NCBI GenBank assembly: GCA_021732745.1
Contig: JAKFUK010000002.1
Location: 186,001-250,000, forward strand
Source: Nevskia sp.
Lineage (GTDB): Bacteria; Pseudomonadota; Gammaproteobacteria; Nevskiales; Nevskiaceae
DNA: 64,000 nt
Direction: 5' to 3'
The position numbers and the translations under genes were made by a program. Shown one piece after another: positions 8,713 to 18,485 of this stretch (positions are counted from its first letter, which is position 1; every line of letters starts with the position of its first letter). The notes under the pieces are model-generated. The model did not search any database. It had not been told where the DNA came from and was given only the letters and a program-made list of their open reading frames with translations.

Positions 8713-11073
8713 CTAGCGCCCGCCGCGCGCCGCGATGCGGGTCGCGGCCGGGCGGGCGGCGCGCGCCTTGTCCAGCAACGCTTCAAACGCCGGATCGCCG
8801 TGCAATTCCCGGTAACCGGGGTCCATGGCCACGAATTCGGCGGAAACGAAGGACGAAGCGCTCAGGATGCGGTCAATCGCCGCGATCGCCGCCGGACGGT
8901 TGCCGAGCGCCAGCTCGGTGAAGGCGATGGTCGACAGGATGTCGGCGCGCGACGTCGGGCTGGGGCAGCAATCTTCGCGCTGAATCCGGTCGATCAGGGC
9001 TCTTGATTCCGCCAGCCGGCCGAGCCGCGCATAGGCCAAGGCCAGCGCGCCTCGCTGATCCCAGGGCGCGGGATCCGGAATCGCGACCAGCGGTTCGAGG
9101 ATGGCGACGACCTTCGCCATCTGCACCCGCGACGCGTCCTGATCGCCGCGCAGCCACAGCTTGAAACCGAGATTGGCGTGTATCGGATAGGCCGCGGCAC
9201 CAGTGCCGTTGTCCTGCCATTCCGGCTGACGCTTGATCTGGCGAATCGCTTCGTCGAGATCGCCCAGGTAGTAATGGAGCTGTTCCAGCGCCGGCGCGTA
9301 GGTGATTTTCGTCATCCATTCACGGGCTTTGGCCTGATCGCCCTGCACCAGCGCCAATCTCGCCCGGTACACGGGCAGCAACTGGCTGTCCGGTTCGATG
9401 GCGGCGATGCGGTCCAGCGCCGTTTCCGCCGCCGGGTAGTTGCGCATCAGCTCCAGCACCGAGATCACGTTCAGTTGCGCATCGACCGAGCGCGGTGCCA
9501 TTTCGGCGGCCCGGCGCAGGGCGACCAGGGCATCGGACAGACGATCCTGTTCGCGATACACCGTGCCGATCGCGTTCAGGGTTTCGGCGTCGTTCGGCAT
9601 CAGGCGCAGCGCGGTCTGGTACTCGGCCACCGCTGATTCCAGATCGCGGCGACCCTCGGCGTAGTAGCGGCCCCAGCCGCGATGCAGCTGCGGCAGGTCC
9701 GGCTGCAATTCGGCAGCACGGATGAGGGCGGTCTTGGCCGCCAGCAGCGGGGCTTCGCTGCGATCGACATTGCTGGCGAACCGGCGCACCTGAACCTCGG
9801 CTTCGAGCACCAGCGCCAGCGGAAAGTCCGGGTCGAGCGCCAGCGCGCGTTCCAGCGCCGCCTGGGCTTCGGGAAAGCGGCTGGAATCGCGGTCCAGCTC
9901 GGCAATCGCCCGCTGGTACTCGGTGTAAGCCGCAACACTGCGGGTGGGCGTGGTGTCGAGCGCCTGCACCTGCGGCGCGCCGAACTTCACTTTCACCGCC
10001 TGGGCCACGTCGCGGGCAATGGCGCTCTGGACGGTGAAAAGGTCGCCGATATCGCGTTCGTAGCTCTGCGCCCAGAGGTGATGATCGGTTGCCGCGTCGA
10101 TCAACTGCACCTGCACCATGATGCGGTCGCCATTGCGCTGAAGACTGCCTTCGATGATCGAATCCACTTCCAGCTCGCTGGCAATCTCGCGAATCTTGCG
10201 TGTGTTGCTGCTCTGGTAAGGCTGCACCGAGGTGCGCGAAATCACCCGCAGATCGTCCACCCGCGCCAGATTGGTGAGGATGCTGTCCTGCAAGCCGGCG
10301 GCGATCATGCTGTCGTCGGCCCCGCTGGAAAAGCTGGCAAACGGCAGCACCGCAATCCGCTGATGCGCGCCGGGTGAATCGGTAGCGTTGCGGGGAGCCA
10401 GCAGCTTCGGCAGCAACAGGAACATCCCCGCCACCGCCACCAAAGCAGCAACCGCGTAAGAAAGCCGGCGGCGATCGAAGCGACCGCGATTGCCGCCATC
10501 CGGATTGACCGACGGCGGATCGAGCGGCAGGGCGTCGAGCCGGTCCGGTTCGTAGACGAATACTTCCACCGCTTCGGCAATGTTCTTGAGTCGGCACTCG
10601 CCCAGCGATCGCGGCGCTTCCGGCAAACGGCCGCGCAACTGGCTCAATACCGCTTTCGACAGGGCAAGCCCGCCTTCCGGGGCCAGCGGCAGCAGGCGCG
10701 CCGCGACATTGACGGCATCGCCGAACACTTCGCGCCGCCGATGGGCGATGTCGCCGACATGCAGGCTGGCGCGCAGCACCACCGGCACGTCACCGGCCCC
10801 GGACGATCGCCGACCGCGCAGATCGCGCTGAATCGCGGCGACACAGCGCAGCGCGGCATGGGAACTGGCGAATTCGAGCAGGAAGCTGTCGCCCGCCGTT
10901 TCGATTTCGCGGCCGCCATAGCTCGACAATTGCTTGCGGACGATGCGTCTTTGCAGGTCCAGCGCCCGCGCGCCTTCGGCCTCGTCGCGATTGACGATGG
11001 CGCTGTAGCCGACGATGTCGGTGAACACGATTGCCGCCAGTCGGCGGTGCTTCGCGTCCGGATCGCGTGCCAT
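8713..11073 (-). CDS. Class III adenylate/guanylate cyclase with TolB-like domain and TPR repeats
   Basis: The 786-residue protein begins with a class III cyclase catalytic domain (about 10-170). The metal-binding Asp pair is Asp19 (FTDIVGYS) and Asp62 (AGDSFLLEF), and the transition-state pair Asn122 and Arg126 sits in GDAVNVAARL, so it should be active. One membrane helix follows at about 205-227. Next is a TolB/FlgO-like segment (IAVLPFASFS, about 240-370), and then many tetratricopeptide repeats to the end. This layout places the cyclase in the cytoplasm and the TPR region in the periplasm. The nucleotide made (cAMP or cGMP) and the signal sensed cannot be read from the sequence. The gene stands alone on the minus strand. 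Confidence 0.9.
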   Translation of the reverse strand: MARDPDAKHRRLAAIVFTDIVGYSAIVNRDEAEGARALDLQRRIVRKQLSSYGGREIETAGDSFLLEFASSHAALRCVAAIQRDLRGRRSSGAGDVPVVLRASLHVGDIAHRRREVFGDAVNVAARLLPLAPEGGLALSKAVLSQLRGRLPEAPRSLGECRLKNIAEAVEVFVYEPDRLDALPLDPPSVNPDGGNRGRFDRRRLSYAVAALVAVAGMFLLLPKLLAPRNATDSPGAHQRIAVLPFASFSSGADDSMIAAGLQDSILTNLARVDDLRVISRTSVQPYQSSNTRKIREIASELEVDSIIEGSLQRNGDRIMVQVQLIDAATDHHLWAQSYERDIGDLFTVQSAIARDVAQAVKVKFGAPQVQALDTTPTRSVAAYTEYQRAIAELDRDSSRFPEAQAALERALALDPDFPLALVLEAEVQVRRFASNVDRSEAPLLAAKTALIRAAELQPDLPQLHRGWGRYYAEGRRDLESAVAEYQTALRLMPNDAETLNAIGTVYREQDRLSDALVALRRAAEMAPRSVDAQLNVISVLELMRNYPAAETALDRIAAIEPDSQLLPVYRARLALVQGDQAKAREWMTKITYAPALEQLHYYLGDLDEAIRQIKRQPEWQDNGTGAAAYPIHANLGFKLWLRGDQDASRVQMAKVVAILEPLVAIPDPAPWDQRGALALAYARLGRLAESRALIDRIQREDCCPSPTSRADILSTIAFTELALGNRPAAIAAIDRILSASSFVSAEFVAMDPGYRELHGDPAFEALLDKARAARPAATRIAARGGR

Positions 11074-11158
11074 GTTCGCCTGCTCCGAATTCGGGTCGGT
11101 GGCTGCCGATAACCTGCCACCGGCATCAGCTTAGCGTAGCGGGAACTGCACAAGTCCT

Positions 11159-11205
11159 GAAACGCAAAACGCCCCGGAGCGTGCGTGAGCGCACGTTCCG
11201 GGGCG
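11159..11205 (-). terminator. Strong intrinsic terminator after the aminotransferase gene
   Basis: A 16-bp stem with one G-T pair (11170-11185 with 11190-11205) and a TGAG loop is followed on the minus strand by GTTTTGCGTTT. It starts 13 bp after the aminotransferase stop. Confidence 0.85.
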
Positions 11206-11217
11206 AGTGAAACGCGA

Positions 11218-12402
11218 TCAGCTGCGCGCGTAGGCGTCGATGCGCTTCAGGCACTCGGTCAGCACGCGATCGCTGGTGGCGAACGACAGGCGCATGTGGC
11301 CCGGCGTGCCGAACGCCGAACCCGGCACCAGCGCCACCAGCGAATCCTTCAGCAGCACATCGGCCAGCGCCAGATCGTCGGCCAGGCCCTTGGCGGCAAC
11401 CAGCCCGGACATGTCCGGAAATGCGTAGAAGGTGCCGTCGCTCGGCTGGCAGCGGATGCCCGGGATCTCGTTCAGGCCCGCGACGAGAAAATCGTGGCGG
11501 CGCTTGAAGGCGACGGTCATTTCGGCAACGCAGGCCTGATCGCCATTGAGTGCGGTTTCAGCCGCCACTTGGGCAATCGAGGTCGGATTCGAGGTGCTCT
11601 GGCTCTGGATATCGGCCATCGGCGTGATCAGCCATTTCGGGCCGCAAGACCAGCCGAGCCGCCAGCCGGTCATCGAATAGGTCTTCGACACCGCGTGAAT
11701 GACCACGGTGCGGTCGTACAGCGCCGGGCAGACGTTGATGATGTTGGCGAACGGCTCGTCGGCCCAGAGGATCTTCTCGTACATGTCATCGCTGGCGATG
11801 ATCACGCGCGGATGCTTGAGCAGCACTTCGGCCAACGAGGTGAGTTCGGCGCGCGTGTAGGCCACACCGGACGGGTTCGACGGCGAGTTCAGGAAGATCA
11901 GCCGGGTTTTCGGCGTGATCGAGGCCGCGAGCTGCGCGGCGGTGATCTTGTAGCGCGTGGAGGCGTCGGTCGGCAGGATGATCGGCTTGCCCCCGGCGAG
12001 CAGCACCATGTCCGGATAGCTGACCCAGAACGGTGCCGGGATGATCACTTCATCGCCGTCGTTGAGCAGCGCCTGACACAGGTTGTAGCAGGCCTGTTTG
12101 CCACCGACCGAGGCCAGCACCTGGTTCGGCGCGTAGTCGAGACCGTTGTCGCGCTGGTGCTTGGCGATGATCGCCTTCTTGAGGCTGGGCGTGCCGCCGA
12201 CCGGCGTGTACTTGGTGAAACCGTCGTTGATCGCCTTGATCGCCGCGGCCTTCACATGCGCCGGGGTATCGAAATCCGGCTCGCCTGCGGAAAGCGACAG
12301 CACATCGAGTCCCTGCGCCTTGAGTTCACCGGCCTTGGCGGTGACGGCGAGCGTCGGAGAAGGCTTGATACGACCCACTCGGAGGGCGAGTGTCTGATCC
12401 AC
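11218..12402 (-). CDS. Pyridoxal-phosphate aspartate-type aminotransferase (class I, subgroup Ib)
   Basis: The 394 residues fit the aspartate aminotransferase Ib family (often named aatA or aspC). Seen are LSAGEPDFDTP near the N-terminus, NSPSNPSG in the cofactor-binding region, and VSKTYSMTGWRLGW, which carries the Schiff-base lysine. SFATSD near the C-terminus should hold the substrate-carboxylate Arg region. The enzyme transfers an amino group between aspartate and 2-oxoglutarate in the cytoplasm and may accept other amino or keto acids such as prephenate. It is monocistronic with its own strong terminator. Substrate range is the only open point. Confidence 0.92.
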   Translation of the reverse strand: MDQTLALRVGRIKPSPTLAVTAKAGELKAQGLDVLSLSAGEPDFDTPAHVKAAAIKAINDGFTKYTPVGGTPSLKKAIIAKHQRDNGLDYAPNQVLASVGGKQACYNLCQALLNDGDEVIIPAPFWVSYPDMVLLAGGKPIILPTDASTRYKITAAQLAASITPKTRLIFLNSPSNPSGVAYTRAELTSLAEVLLKHPRVIIASDDMYEKILWADEPFANIINVCPALYDRTVVIHAVSKTYSMTGWRLGWSCGPKWLITPMADIQSQSTSNPTSIAQVAAETALNGDQACVAEMTVAFKRRHDFLVAGLNEIPGIRCQPSDGTFYAFPDMSGLVAAKGLADDLALADVLLKDSLVALVPGSAFGTPGHMRLSFATSDRVLTECLKRIDAYARS

Positions 12403-12502
12403 GTTGGTTCCTGTCAGGTGTCGAGCGGCTGCTCAAAAAGCGCGCGAAGGATACTTGAACGCAGCTTTGCTGCGCAGTGCAGCGACGCCGATGCGCCCGG
12501 TT

Positions 12503-12925
12503 TCAGGCCGCCGGTCGGATCAGCGGAATGATCCGCCGACCGTGGCGGCGGTAAACGTGGAAGTCCGAATCCAGGGTCAGCACGGCGCAGGGTTCGTGCA
12601 GCTCGCTCATGCGGATCAGGCAGGCGTCGGCGAGGGAGGCGGGGACATCACGGTAACGCCGGAAGAAGCTTGCAACCGCCACTTTTTCATCGTCGAGCGA
12701 CATGCCGATTTTCACCGCGCCGCGTTCCAGCATGCCGAGGATGCGTTCACAAGCACCATCCACGTTCCGTAACAGGTGGAAGGATTCCGCCAATACGGCT
12801 TCGCAGGTCAGGAGGGGCGGCGGCAATTGCTCGAATTGTCCAGCGGCCCAGGCGTGCATCTGCTCGCGCCGATTCAGCGCCGCGACCAGCGGGCCGGCGT
12901 CGAGCAGCACGACCTCGCGGGTCAT
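12503..12925 (-). CDS. PIN-domain ribonuclease toxin (VapC-like)
   Basis: The 140-residue protein has the four acidic positions of PIN nucleases: Asp in LLDAGPLV near the N-terminus, Glu in EAVLAES, Asp in LADACLI and Asp in LDSDFHVY. Its start overlaps the stop of the preceding antitoxin gene by ATGA, the usual toxin-antitoxin arrangement. VapC toxins cleave tRNA or rRNA sites when not bound by antitoxin. The closest architecture is the PIN group paired with ribbon-helix-helix antitoxins. The RNA target is unknown. Confidence 0.85.
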   Translation of the reverse strand: MTREVVLLDAGPLVAALNRREQMHAWAAGQFEQLPPPLLTCEAVLAESFHLLRNVDGACERILGMLERGAVKIGMSLDDEKVAVASFFRRYRDVPASLADACLIRMSELHEPCAVLTLDSDFHVYRRHGRRIIPLIRPAA

Positions 12926-13170
12926 TTTCCGAAATCGTCCATGTGACGAGGATTGGTCGCGAGGTCGCCAGGACCGCCATCGACCGACCCGATCAAATCA
13001 CCGGCCAGATCGGCGGCCGACACGAAACCCTTTTCAGCCGTGTTGGCGCTGCTGAGATAACGGGTCAGCGCCCGACGGACCAGCTCGGACTTGGCGATCC
13101 GCTGCCGAAGGGCTGCTTTCTGGACTGCCAGATCGAGTTCTGGCGGCAGCTTGATGGTCATGGCGTTCAT
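12922..13170 (-). CDS. Ribbon-helix-helix (CopG-type) antitoxin
   Basis: The 82-residue protein starts MNAMTIKLPPELDLAV, a beta strand followed by helices, with KSELVRRALTRYL as the second helix: the ribbon-helix-helix DNA-binding fold. The C-terminal ~40 residues are acidic and Gly-rich, suitable for wrapping the toxin. GGAG lies 6 bp before the ATG. It overlaps the PIN toxin gene and probably represses its own promoter through the palindrome at 13188-13200. Confidence 0.82.
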   Translation of the reverse strand: MNAMTIKLPPELDLAVQKAALRQRIAKSELVRRALTRYLSSANTAEKGFVSAADLAGDLIGSVDGGPGDLATNPRHMDDFGK

Positions 13171-13187
13171 GCGTACTCCGGTATTAC

Positions 13188-13200
13188 TGTCTGTCAGACA
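13188..13200. promoter_or_regulatory. Candidate operator of the toxin-antitoxin pair
   Basis: TGTCTGTCAGACA is a perfect 13-bp palindrome centred about 24 bp upstream of the antitoxin start, where an autoregulating ribbon-helix-helix protein would be expected to bind. Confidence 0.5.
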
Positions 13201-13238
13201 AGAATACGCCCGGCACCGGCCGTCGTCGAGATCAGGCC

Positions 13239-15530
13239 TCAGCCCGCCCCGGTCGCCGCCTCCATCACCGTCAGCGCCGTCATGTTGACGATCCGGCGCA
13301 CCGTCGCCGACGGCGTCAGGATGTGCACCGGCCGGGCGCAGCCGAGCAGCACCGGGCCGATTGCGACATTGTTGCCGGCCGCCGTCTTCAGCAGGTTGTA
13401 GGCGATGTTGGCGGCATCGAGGTTCGGGCAGACCAGCAGATTGGCCTGGCCGGTCAGCGTGGATTCCGGCAGCACCGAGCGGCGCTGGGCTTCGTCGAGC
13501 GCGCAGTCGGCGTGCATTTCGCCGTCGACGATCAGCGTCGGCGCCCGTTCGCGCAGCAGTTTCAGGGTTTCCCGCATCTTCAGCGCGCTGGCGGAATCGC
13601 TGGAGCCGAAGTTGGAATGCGACAGCAGCGCTGCGCGCGGTTCGATGCCGAAGCGGCGAATCGCTTCGGCGGCCATCACCGTGATCTCGGCGAGCTGGGC
13701 GGCGGTCGGATCGACGTTGACATGGGTGTCGACGATGAAAAGCTGGCGGGTCGGCAGCACCACGCCGTTCATCAGCGCGTAGCAGTTGGCCCCCGGCTTC
13801 AAGCCAATCACCCGGTCGATGTACTGCAAGTGCCGCCAGGTGGTGGTGAAGGTGCCGCAGATCATGCCGTCGCCCTCGCCCATCTTGAGCAGCATGGCGG
13901 CGATCAGGGTAGTGCGGCGGCGCATCTCGATGCGCGCGTACTGCGGCGTCACGCCCCGGCGCGCCATGATCGCGTGGTACTCGCTCCAGTAGGCGTGGTA
14001 GCGCTCGTCGAACTCCGGATTGACCACCGAAAAATGCTCATCCTTGCGAATCCGCAGGCCGTATTTTTCGATGCTCTGCTCGATGACTTTCGGGCGGCCG
14101 ACCAGAATCGGCCGGGCCAGCTTCTCATCGACGACGATCTGCACTGCCCGCAGCACGCGCTCGTCCTCGCCTTCGGCAAAGATGATCCGGCTCTTCGCGG
14201 CCGGCACCCGGCGCGCGGCGGCGAACACCGGCTTCATCAAGGTGCCGCTGTGATAGACGAACTGCTGGAGGCTTTGGCGATAAACGTCGAAATCGGCGAT
14301 CGGTCGGGTGGCGACACCGGAATCCATCGCCGCTTTCGCCACGGCCGGGGCGATATGGACGATCAGGCGCGGATCGAAAGGCTTCGGAATCAGGTATTCG
14401 GGGCCGAATGACAGATCCTCGATGCCGTAGGCGTTGGCCACGACATCGCTCTGTTCCAGGCGCGCCAGTTCGGCAATCGCTTTCACGGCAGCGATTTCCA
14501 TCGCCCGGGTGATGGTGGTCGCCCCGGCGTCGAGCGCGCCCCGGAAGATGAACGGGAAGCACAGCACGTTGTTGACCTGGTTCGGATAATCGGTGCGGCC
14601 GGTGGCGACAATGGCATCGTCACGCACGGCGCGGACCTCGCTCGGCAGGATTTCCGGCGTCGGATTGGCAAGTGCGAGGATCAGCGGCTTCGCGGCCATG
14701 GTCTTGACCATTTCCGGCTTCAGCACGCCGCCGGCCGACAGGCCCAGGAAGATGTCCGCATCCGGAATCACTTCAGCCAAGGTGCGGGCGTCGGTGACCT
14801 GCGCGTAGCGCGCCTTGTCCTCGTCCATCAGCTCGGTGCGGCCTTTCCAGACCACGCCGGCGAGATCGGTCAGCCAGATGTTCTCGATGCTGATGCCGAG
14901 TTCGACCAGCAGTTCGACGCAGGCCAGCGCCGCCGCCCCCGCCCCGCTGACCACCAGCTTGACCTCGCCGATCTTCTTGCCGACCACTTCCAGACCGTTG
15001 GTGACGGCTGCCCCCACGATGATCGCGGTGCCGTGCTGGTCATCGTGGAACACCGGAATCTTCATCCGCTCGCGGAGTTTCCGCTCGATGTAGAAGCACT
15101 CCGGGGCCTTGATGTCTTCCAGATTGATGCCGCCGAAGGTCGGTTCGAGCGCAGCGATCAGTTCGATCAGCTTGTCCGGATCGCGCTGCTCGACTTCCAG
15201 ATCGAAAACGTCGATGCCGGCGAATTTCTTGAACAGCACCGCCTTGCCTTCCATTACCGGCTTGGCTGCCAGCGGGCCGATCGCCCCCAGCCCCAGCACC
15301 GCCGTGCCATTGGTGATCACCGCCACCAGGTTGCCGCGCGCCGTGTAGCGGAAGGCATTGGCCGGGTCCTTGGCGATTTCCTCGCAGGCCGCCGCCACAC
15401 CGGGCGAATAGGCCAGCGCCAGATCGTTCTGGTTGACCATCTGCTTGGTCGGTGTGACGGCGAGCTTTCCCGGCGTCGGAAACTCGTGATAGTCGAGTGC
15501 GGCCTGGCGAAGGGTGTCGATCGGATTCAT
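13239..15530 (-). CDS. maeB: NADP-dependent malic enzyme with phosphotransacetylase-like C-terminal domain
   Basis: The 763 residues match the two-domain MaeB form. Residues 1-~410 form the malic enzyme: the N-terminal [21 protein letters not shown] with the metal-binding acidic residues, and GAGAAALAC as the dinucleotide-binding loop. Residues ~430-763 resemble phosphate acetyltransferase but serve a regulatory role in characterised MaeB proteins (acetyl-CoA sensing). The enzyme decarboxylates malate to pyruvate with NADP+, feeding NADPH and gluconeogenesis. It is divergent from the UbiB-like gene, with a shared 159-bp promoter region. The GTG/ATG choice is not critical, since the family N-terminus fits this ATG. 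Confidence 0.95.
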   Translation of the reverse strand: MNPIDTLRQAALDYHEFPTPGKLAVTPTKQMVNQNDLALAYSPGVAAACEEIAKDPANAFRYTARGNLVAVITNGTAVLGLGAIGPLAAKPVMEGKAVLFKKFAGIDVFDLEVEQRDPDKLIELIAALEPTFGGINLEDIKAPECFYIERKLRERMKIPVFHDDQHGTAIIVGAAVTNGLEVVGKKIGEVKLVVSGAGAAALACVELLVELGISIENIWLTDLAGVVWKGRTELMDEDKARYAQVTDARTLAEVIPDADIFLGLSAGGVLKPEMVKTMAAKPLILALANPTPEILPSEVRAVRDDAIVATGRTDYPNQVNNVLCFPFIFRGALDAGATTITRAMEIAAVKAIAELARLEQSDVVANAYGIEDLSFGPEYLIPKPFDPRLIVHIAPAVAKAAMDSGVATRPIADFDVYRQSLQQFVYHSGTLMKPVFAAARRVPAAKSRIIFAEGEDERVLRAVQIVVDEKLARPILVGRPKVIEQSIEKYGLRIRKDEHFSVVNPEFDERYHAYWSEYHAIMARRGVTPQYARIEMRRRTTLIAAMLLKMGEGDGMICGTFTTTWRHLQYIDRVIGLKPGANCYALMNGVVLPTRQLFIVDTHVNVDPTAAQLAEITVMAAEAIRRFGIEPRAALLSHSNFGSSDSASALKMRETLKLLRERAPTLIVDGEMHADCALDEAQRRSVLPESTLTGQANLLVCPNLDAANIAYNLLKTAAGNNVAIGPVLLGCARPVHILTPSATVRRIVNMTALTVMEAATGAG

Positions 15531-15689
15531 GCGCGGCGTATCTCGTGTCGCTCAAGCGGGACGCGCATTCTAGGGTCTGCCGACCACGGCCTCGATCGGC
15601 GGCCGAAATCTGTATCTGACCCCGATTACCGCCGCGCCTGAGCGGCTGCGCGGTATAAGAGCGGACTCGTTTCCCGAATTCCTTCGACG

Positions 15690-17012
15690 ATGGCAATCAA
15701 GTCGCGCGGCCCCGGCGGGCGCACCGGCCGCATTCTCGGTGCCGGCATCCGCACGCTCGGGCGCACGGTGCTCAACAAGCTGCCCGGCGGCGACCGCATC
15801 GAGCGCACCGCCCTGTATTGGGCCGAGGTCGGCGAAGACTGGGCACAGACGCTCGGCGATCTGCGCGGTGCGGCCATGAAGATGGGCCAGCTCGCGTCTC
15901 AGTACGCCGATGTGCTGCCGCCCGCGCTCGCAGAGCAACTGCGCAAGCTTCAGCGATCGGTTACGCCGCTGCCGTTCGCCGATATCGAGCCGCTGCTCGA
16001 CGCTCAGTGGACGCCGGCACAGAAGAAGCGCATCCGCTCGGTAGAACCCGATGCCATCGCCGCTGCCAGCATCGGCCAGGTGCATCGCGCGGTGCTGTCG
16101 AACGGCGCGCCGGTGGTGATCAAGGTGCGCTATCCCGGCGTGGTCGACGCTGTCGATGCCGATGTCGCGCAGCTCAAGCGCTTGATCGGATTATCGAAAT
16201 TGCTGCCGGTCGACAATGCTTCCATCGACACCCTGATGGCCGAAATCCGCGATCGCTTCCGCGAGGAAACCGATTACGCGGCCGAACTCCAGCATCTGAA
16301 GCATCTGCGCAAGCATGCGAAGCAGCCCGGCATCGTCTATCCGAAGCCGGTCGAAGCGCTGTGCGCGGACGGCATTCTGGTGTTGAGCGAGGAAGCGGGC
16401 GAACCGCTGGAAATCGCCCGTGACTGGCCGCAGGAAGTGCGCGACAGGCTCGGCATCACCCTGAGCCGCTGGGCGCTGCAGCAGATGTTCGAAGCGCTGG
16501 CCGTGCACGCCGACCCGCATCCCGGCAACTTCGCGTTCCGCGAAACCGGCGAGATCGTGGTCTACGATTTCGGCTGCGTGAAACGCCTGAGCCGACCCGT
16601 CGCCGATCGCGTGGTGGCGGTGCTGAACGCGGCGCACGAGTCGCGCTGGGACGATCTGCATGCGCATCTGACCGCGCTCGGCGGCATCAGCGAAGGCGTC
16701 ACGACCGATCAGTTGACCGCGTTCTACCGCGAGCTGGCCGAACTGATCCTCGGACGGCTGGCCGAAGCCGAGCTGTTCGATTTCGACGACGCCCGTTTCA
16801 TCGTCGACATCCGCAGCGCCATCAAGCGGAATCTGGGGCTGTCATTCAAGTTCAAGCCGGTGTCGGATCTGTTGTTCGTGCTGCGCGCGCTCAGCGGCCA
16901 GTACTGGATGCTGCGCGCGCTGCGGGCGAAGGTGCCGGTGGTCGCGATCCTGAAGCCGCATGGCGTGCTGCTGGGCGACACAGGCGGAAAAGTCAGCACA
17001 CTGCCGAACTGA
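15690..17012 (+). CDS. ABC1/AarF/UbiB family atypical kinase
   Basis: The 440-residue protein carries the hallmarks of the UbiB family: the KxGQ motif (AAMKMGQLAS), the Ala-rich nucleotide loop with ASIGQVHRA, VVIKVRYPG with the ATP-binding Lys, ADPHPGNF as the catalytic/metal loop and YDFGCVKRL as the DFG equivalent. These proteins support ubiquinone biosynthesis or lipid handling through an ATPase activity. It is shorter than Escherichia coli UbiB (about 546 residues) and lacks a clear C-terminal membrane anchor, so it may be a paralog rather than the ubiquinone-operon UbiB. It stands alone, divergent from maeB. Confidence 0.9.
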   Translation: MAIKSRGPGGRTGRILGAGIRTLGRTVLNKLPGGDRIERTALYWAEVGEDWAQTLGDLRGAAMKMGQLASQYADVLPPALAEQLRKLQRSVTPLPFADIEPLLDAQWTPAQKKRIRSVEPDAIAAASIGQVHRAVLSNGAPVVIKVRYPGVVDAVDADVAQLKRLIGLSKLLPVDNASIDTLMAEIRDRFREETDYAAELQHLKHLRKHAKQPGIVYPKPVEALCADGILVLSEEAGEPLEIARDWPQEVRDRLGITLSRWALQQMFEALAVHADPHPGNFAFRETGEIVVYDFGCVKRLSRPVADRVVAVLNAAHESRWDDLHAHLTALGGISEGVTTDQLTAFYRELAELILGRLAEAELFDFDDARFIVDIRSAIKRNLGLSFKFKPVSDLLFVLRALSGQYWMLRALRAKVPVVAILKPHGVLLGDTGGKVSTLPN

Positions 17013-17505
17013 CTGAACTGTCAGACTCGGTTTCGTGTCCAAGTTCACATTTCGGGCACAGCAAACCTCCGGTGGCCGGCCGAAAATCCGCTACAAGCCT
17101 TTGTATCCCTTATTATTTGCATGACTTTTGCCTGTGCTGTTCGCAGTCTGCACCATCGTGTAATCTGCAATCCGTTGCACTGCACCATGCCTGCACCGTT
17201 CTGGCGCACCATTGCAGGTCAAGCCTCACTAGCAGTGCAAAGTCGCAGCGGGCTGACGAGGTCCGTTCAGCATCCGTCAATCGTTCAGGTTTCAAGCTTC
17301 CGCCGCTTTCAAGGTCCAAGGGTCCGGATACATCCGAAATTCAAGAGTTCGTGCGCCAGTCGGCCGTCATGATGTTGTTCTACTGACGCCTGTCGACGCG
17401 ACGCACCGCCTCAATCGTTCGCTTCGACAGCGCCCTTAGAACGGCGAAAACACGCGACATCCACACATTTCACCAACAACACAACCTTCAGAGAACAACA
17501 AGGGA
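17013..17505 (+). promoter_or_regulatory. Long leader/promoter region of the exopolysaccharide locus
   Basis: This 493-bp gap precedes the first exopolysaccharide gene and holds no convincing reading frame. Between 17118 and 17239 the tetramer TGCA occurs eight times, far more than in the flanks. The last ~70 bases before the start are C/A-rich and probably unstructured, and AGGGA overlaps the start region of the next gene. I infer a regulated promoter and leader; no clear -35/-10 pair was assigned. Confidence 0.4.
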
Positions 17506-18477
17506 ATGGGAACCAAGCGAGAGTTCGGACCGCAGCGCATCCTCGTCACCGGTGGTGCCGGCTTCATCGGCTCGCACCTGTGCGCGCGCCTGCTGGCCGA
17601 AGGACAGGAAGTGCTGTGCGTCGACAATTTCTACACCGGCTCGCGGGAAAACCTCGCGCCGATCCTCAACCATCCGCGCTTCGAGTTCCTGCGCCACGAC
17701 GTGACGCACCCGCTGTTCGTCGAAGTCGACCAGATCTACAACCTCGCCTGCCCGGCCAGCCCGATCCACTACCAGTTCGATCCGGTCCAGACCACCAAGA
17801 CCAGCGTCCACGGCGCGATCAACATGCTGGGTCTGGCCAAGCGCCTGAAGGTGCCGATCTTCCAGGCCTCCACCAGCGAGGTCTACGGCGATCCGGAAGT
17901 CCATCCGCAGCCAGAGGACTACTGGGGCCACGTCAATCCGGTCGGTTACCGCTCCTGCTACGACGAAGGCAAGCGCTGTGCGGAAACCCTGTTCTTCGAT
18001 TACTACCGTCAGCACAAGGTCGAAATCAAGGTCGCCCGCATCTTCAACACCTACGGCCCGAACATGCACCCGAACGACGGGCGCGTGGTGTCGAACTTCA
18101 TCATGCAGGCCCTGCTCGGCCGGCCGATCACCATCTACGGCGAAGGCCAGCAAACCCGTTCGTTCTGCTTCGTCGACGACCTGGTCGAAGGCTTCGTGCG
18201 CTTGATGAACTCGCCCAGCGAGGTCACCGGCCCGATCAATCTCGGCAATCCGGGCGAGTTCACCATCCGCGAGCTGGCCGACATGATCATCGAGCTGACC
18301 GGCTCGAAATCGACCATCGAACACCTGCCGCTGCCGCCGGACGATCCCAAGCAGCGCCGCCCGGACATCACCCGCGCCCGCAACACCCTGGGCTGGGAAC
18401 CGAAAATCGCCCTGCGCGAAGGCCTCACCCGCTCGATTCCCTATTTCGAGCGCGTGCTGCGTGGCCAGAAGCGCTGA
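17506..18477 (+). CDS. UDP-glucuronate decarboxylase (UDP-xylose synthase)
   Basis: The 323-residue short-chain dehydrogenase/epimerase has the dinucleotide loop GGAGFIGSH, the catalytic YxxxK as YDEGKR, and family features [24 protein letters not shown] and RIFNTYGP that set bacterial and plant UXS apart from other epimerases. It converts UDP-glucuronate to UDP-xylose, using bound NAD+ as a hydride shuttle. No UDP-glucose dehydrogenase gene is in the window, so its substrate must come from elsewhere. The galE-like gene starts 8 bp after its stop, indicating an operon of UXS, GalE and the sugar transferase. Confidence 0.92.
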   Translation: MGTKREFGPQRILVTGGAGFIGSHLCARLLAEGQEVLCVDNFYTGSRENLAPILNHPRFEFLRHDVTHPLFVEVDQIYNLACPASPIHYQFDPVQTTKTSVHGAINMLGLAKRLKVPIFQASTSEVYGDPEVHPQPEDYWGHVNPVGYRSCYDEGKRCAETLFFDYYRQHKVEIKVARIFNTYGPNMHPNDGRVVSNFIMQALLGRPITIYGEGQQTRSFCFVDDLVEGFVRLMNSPSEVTGPINLGNPGEFTIRELADMIIELTGSKSTIEHLPLPPDDPKQRRPDITRARNTLGWEPKIALREGLTRSIPYFERVLRGQKR

Positions 18478-18485
18478 GATCGTCC

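Noticed and set aside
17202..17215. TGGCGC...TTGCA resembling a sigma-54 promoter
   Set aside because: The GG-to-GC spacing is one base too short for sigma-54 and the -24 element is imperfect.
17580..18485. Upstream extension of the galE frame through the UXS gene
   Set aside because: The translation there is low-complexity shadow; galE homology starts exactly at the GTG at 18486.
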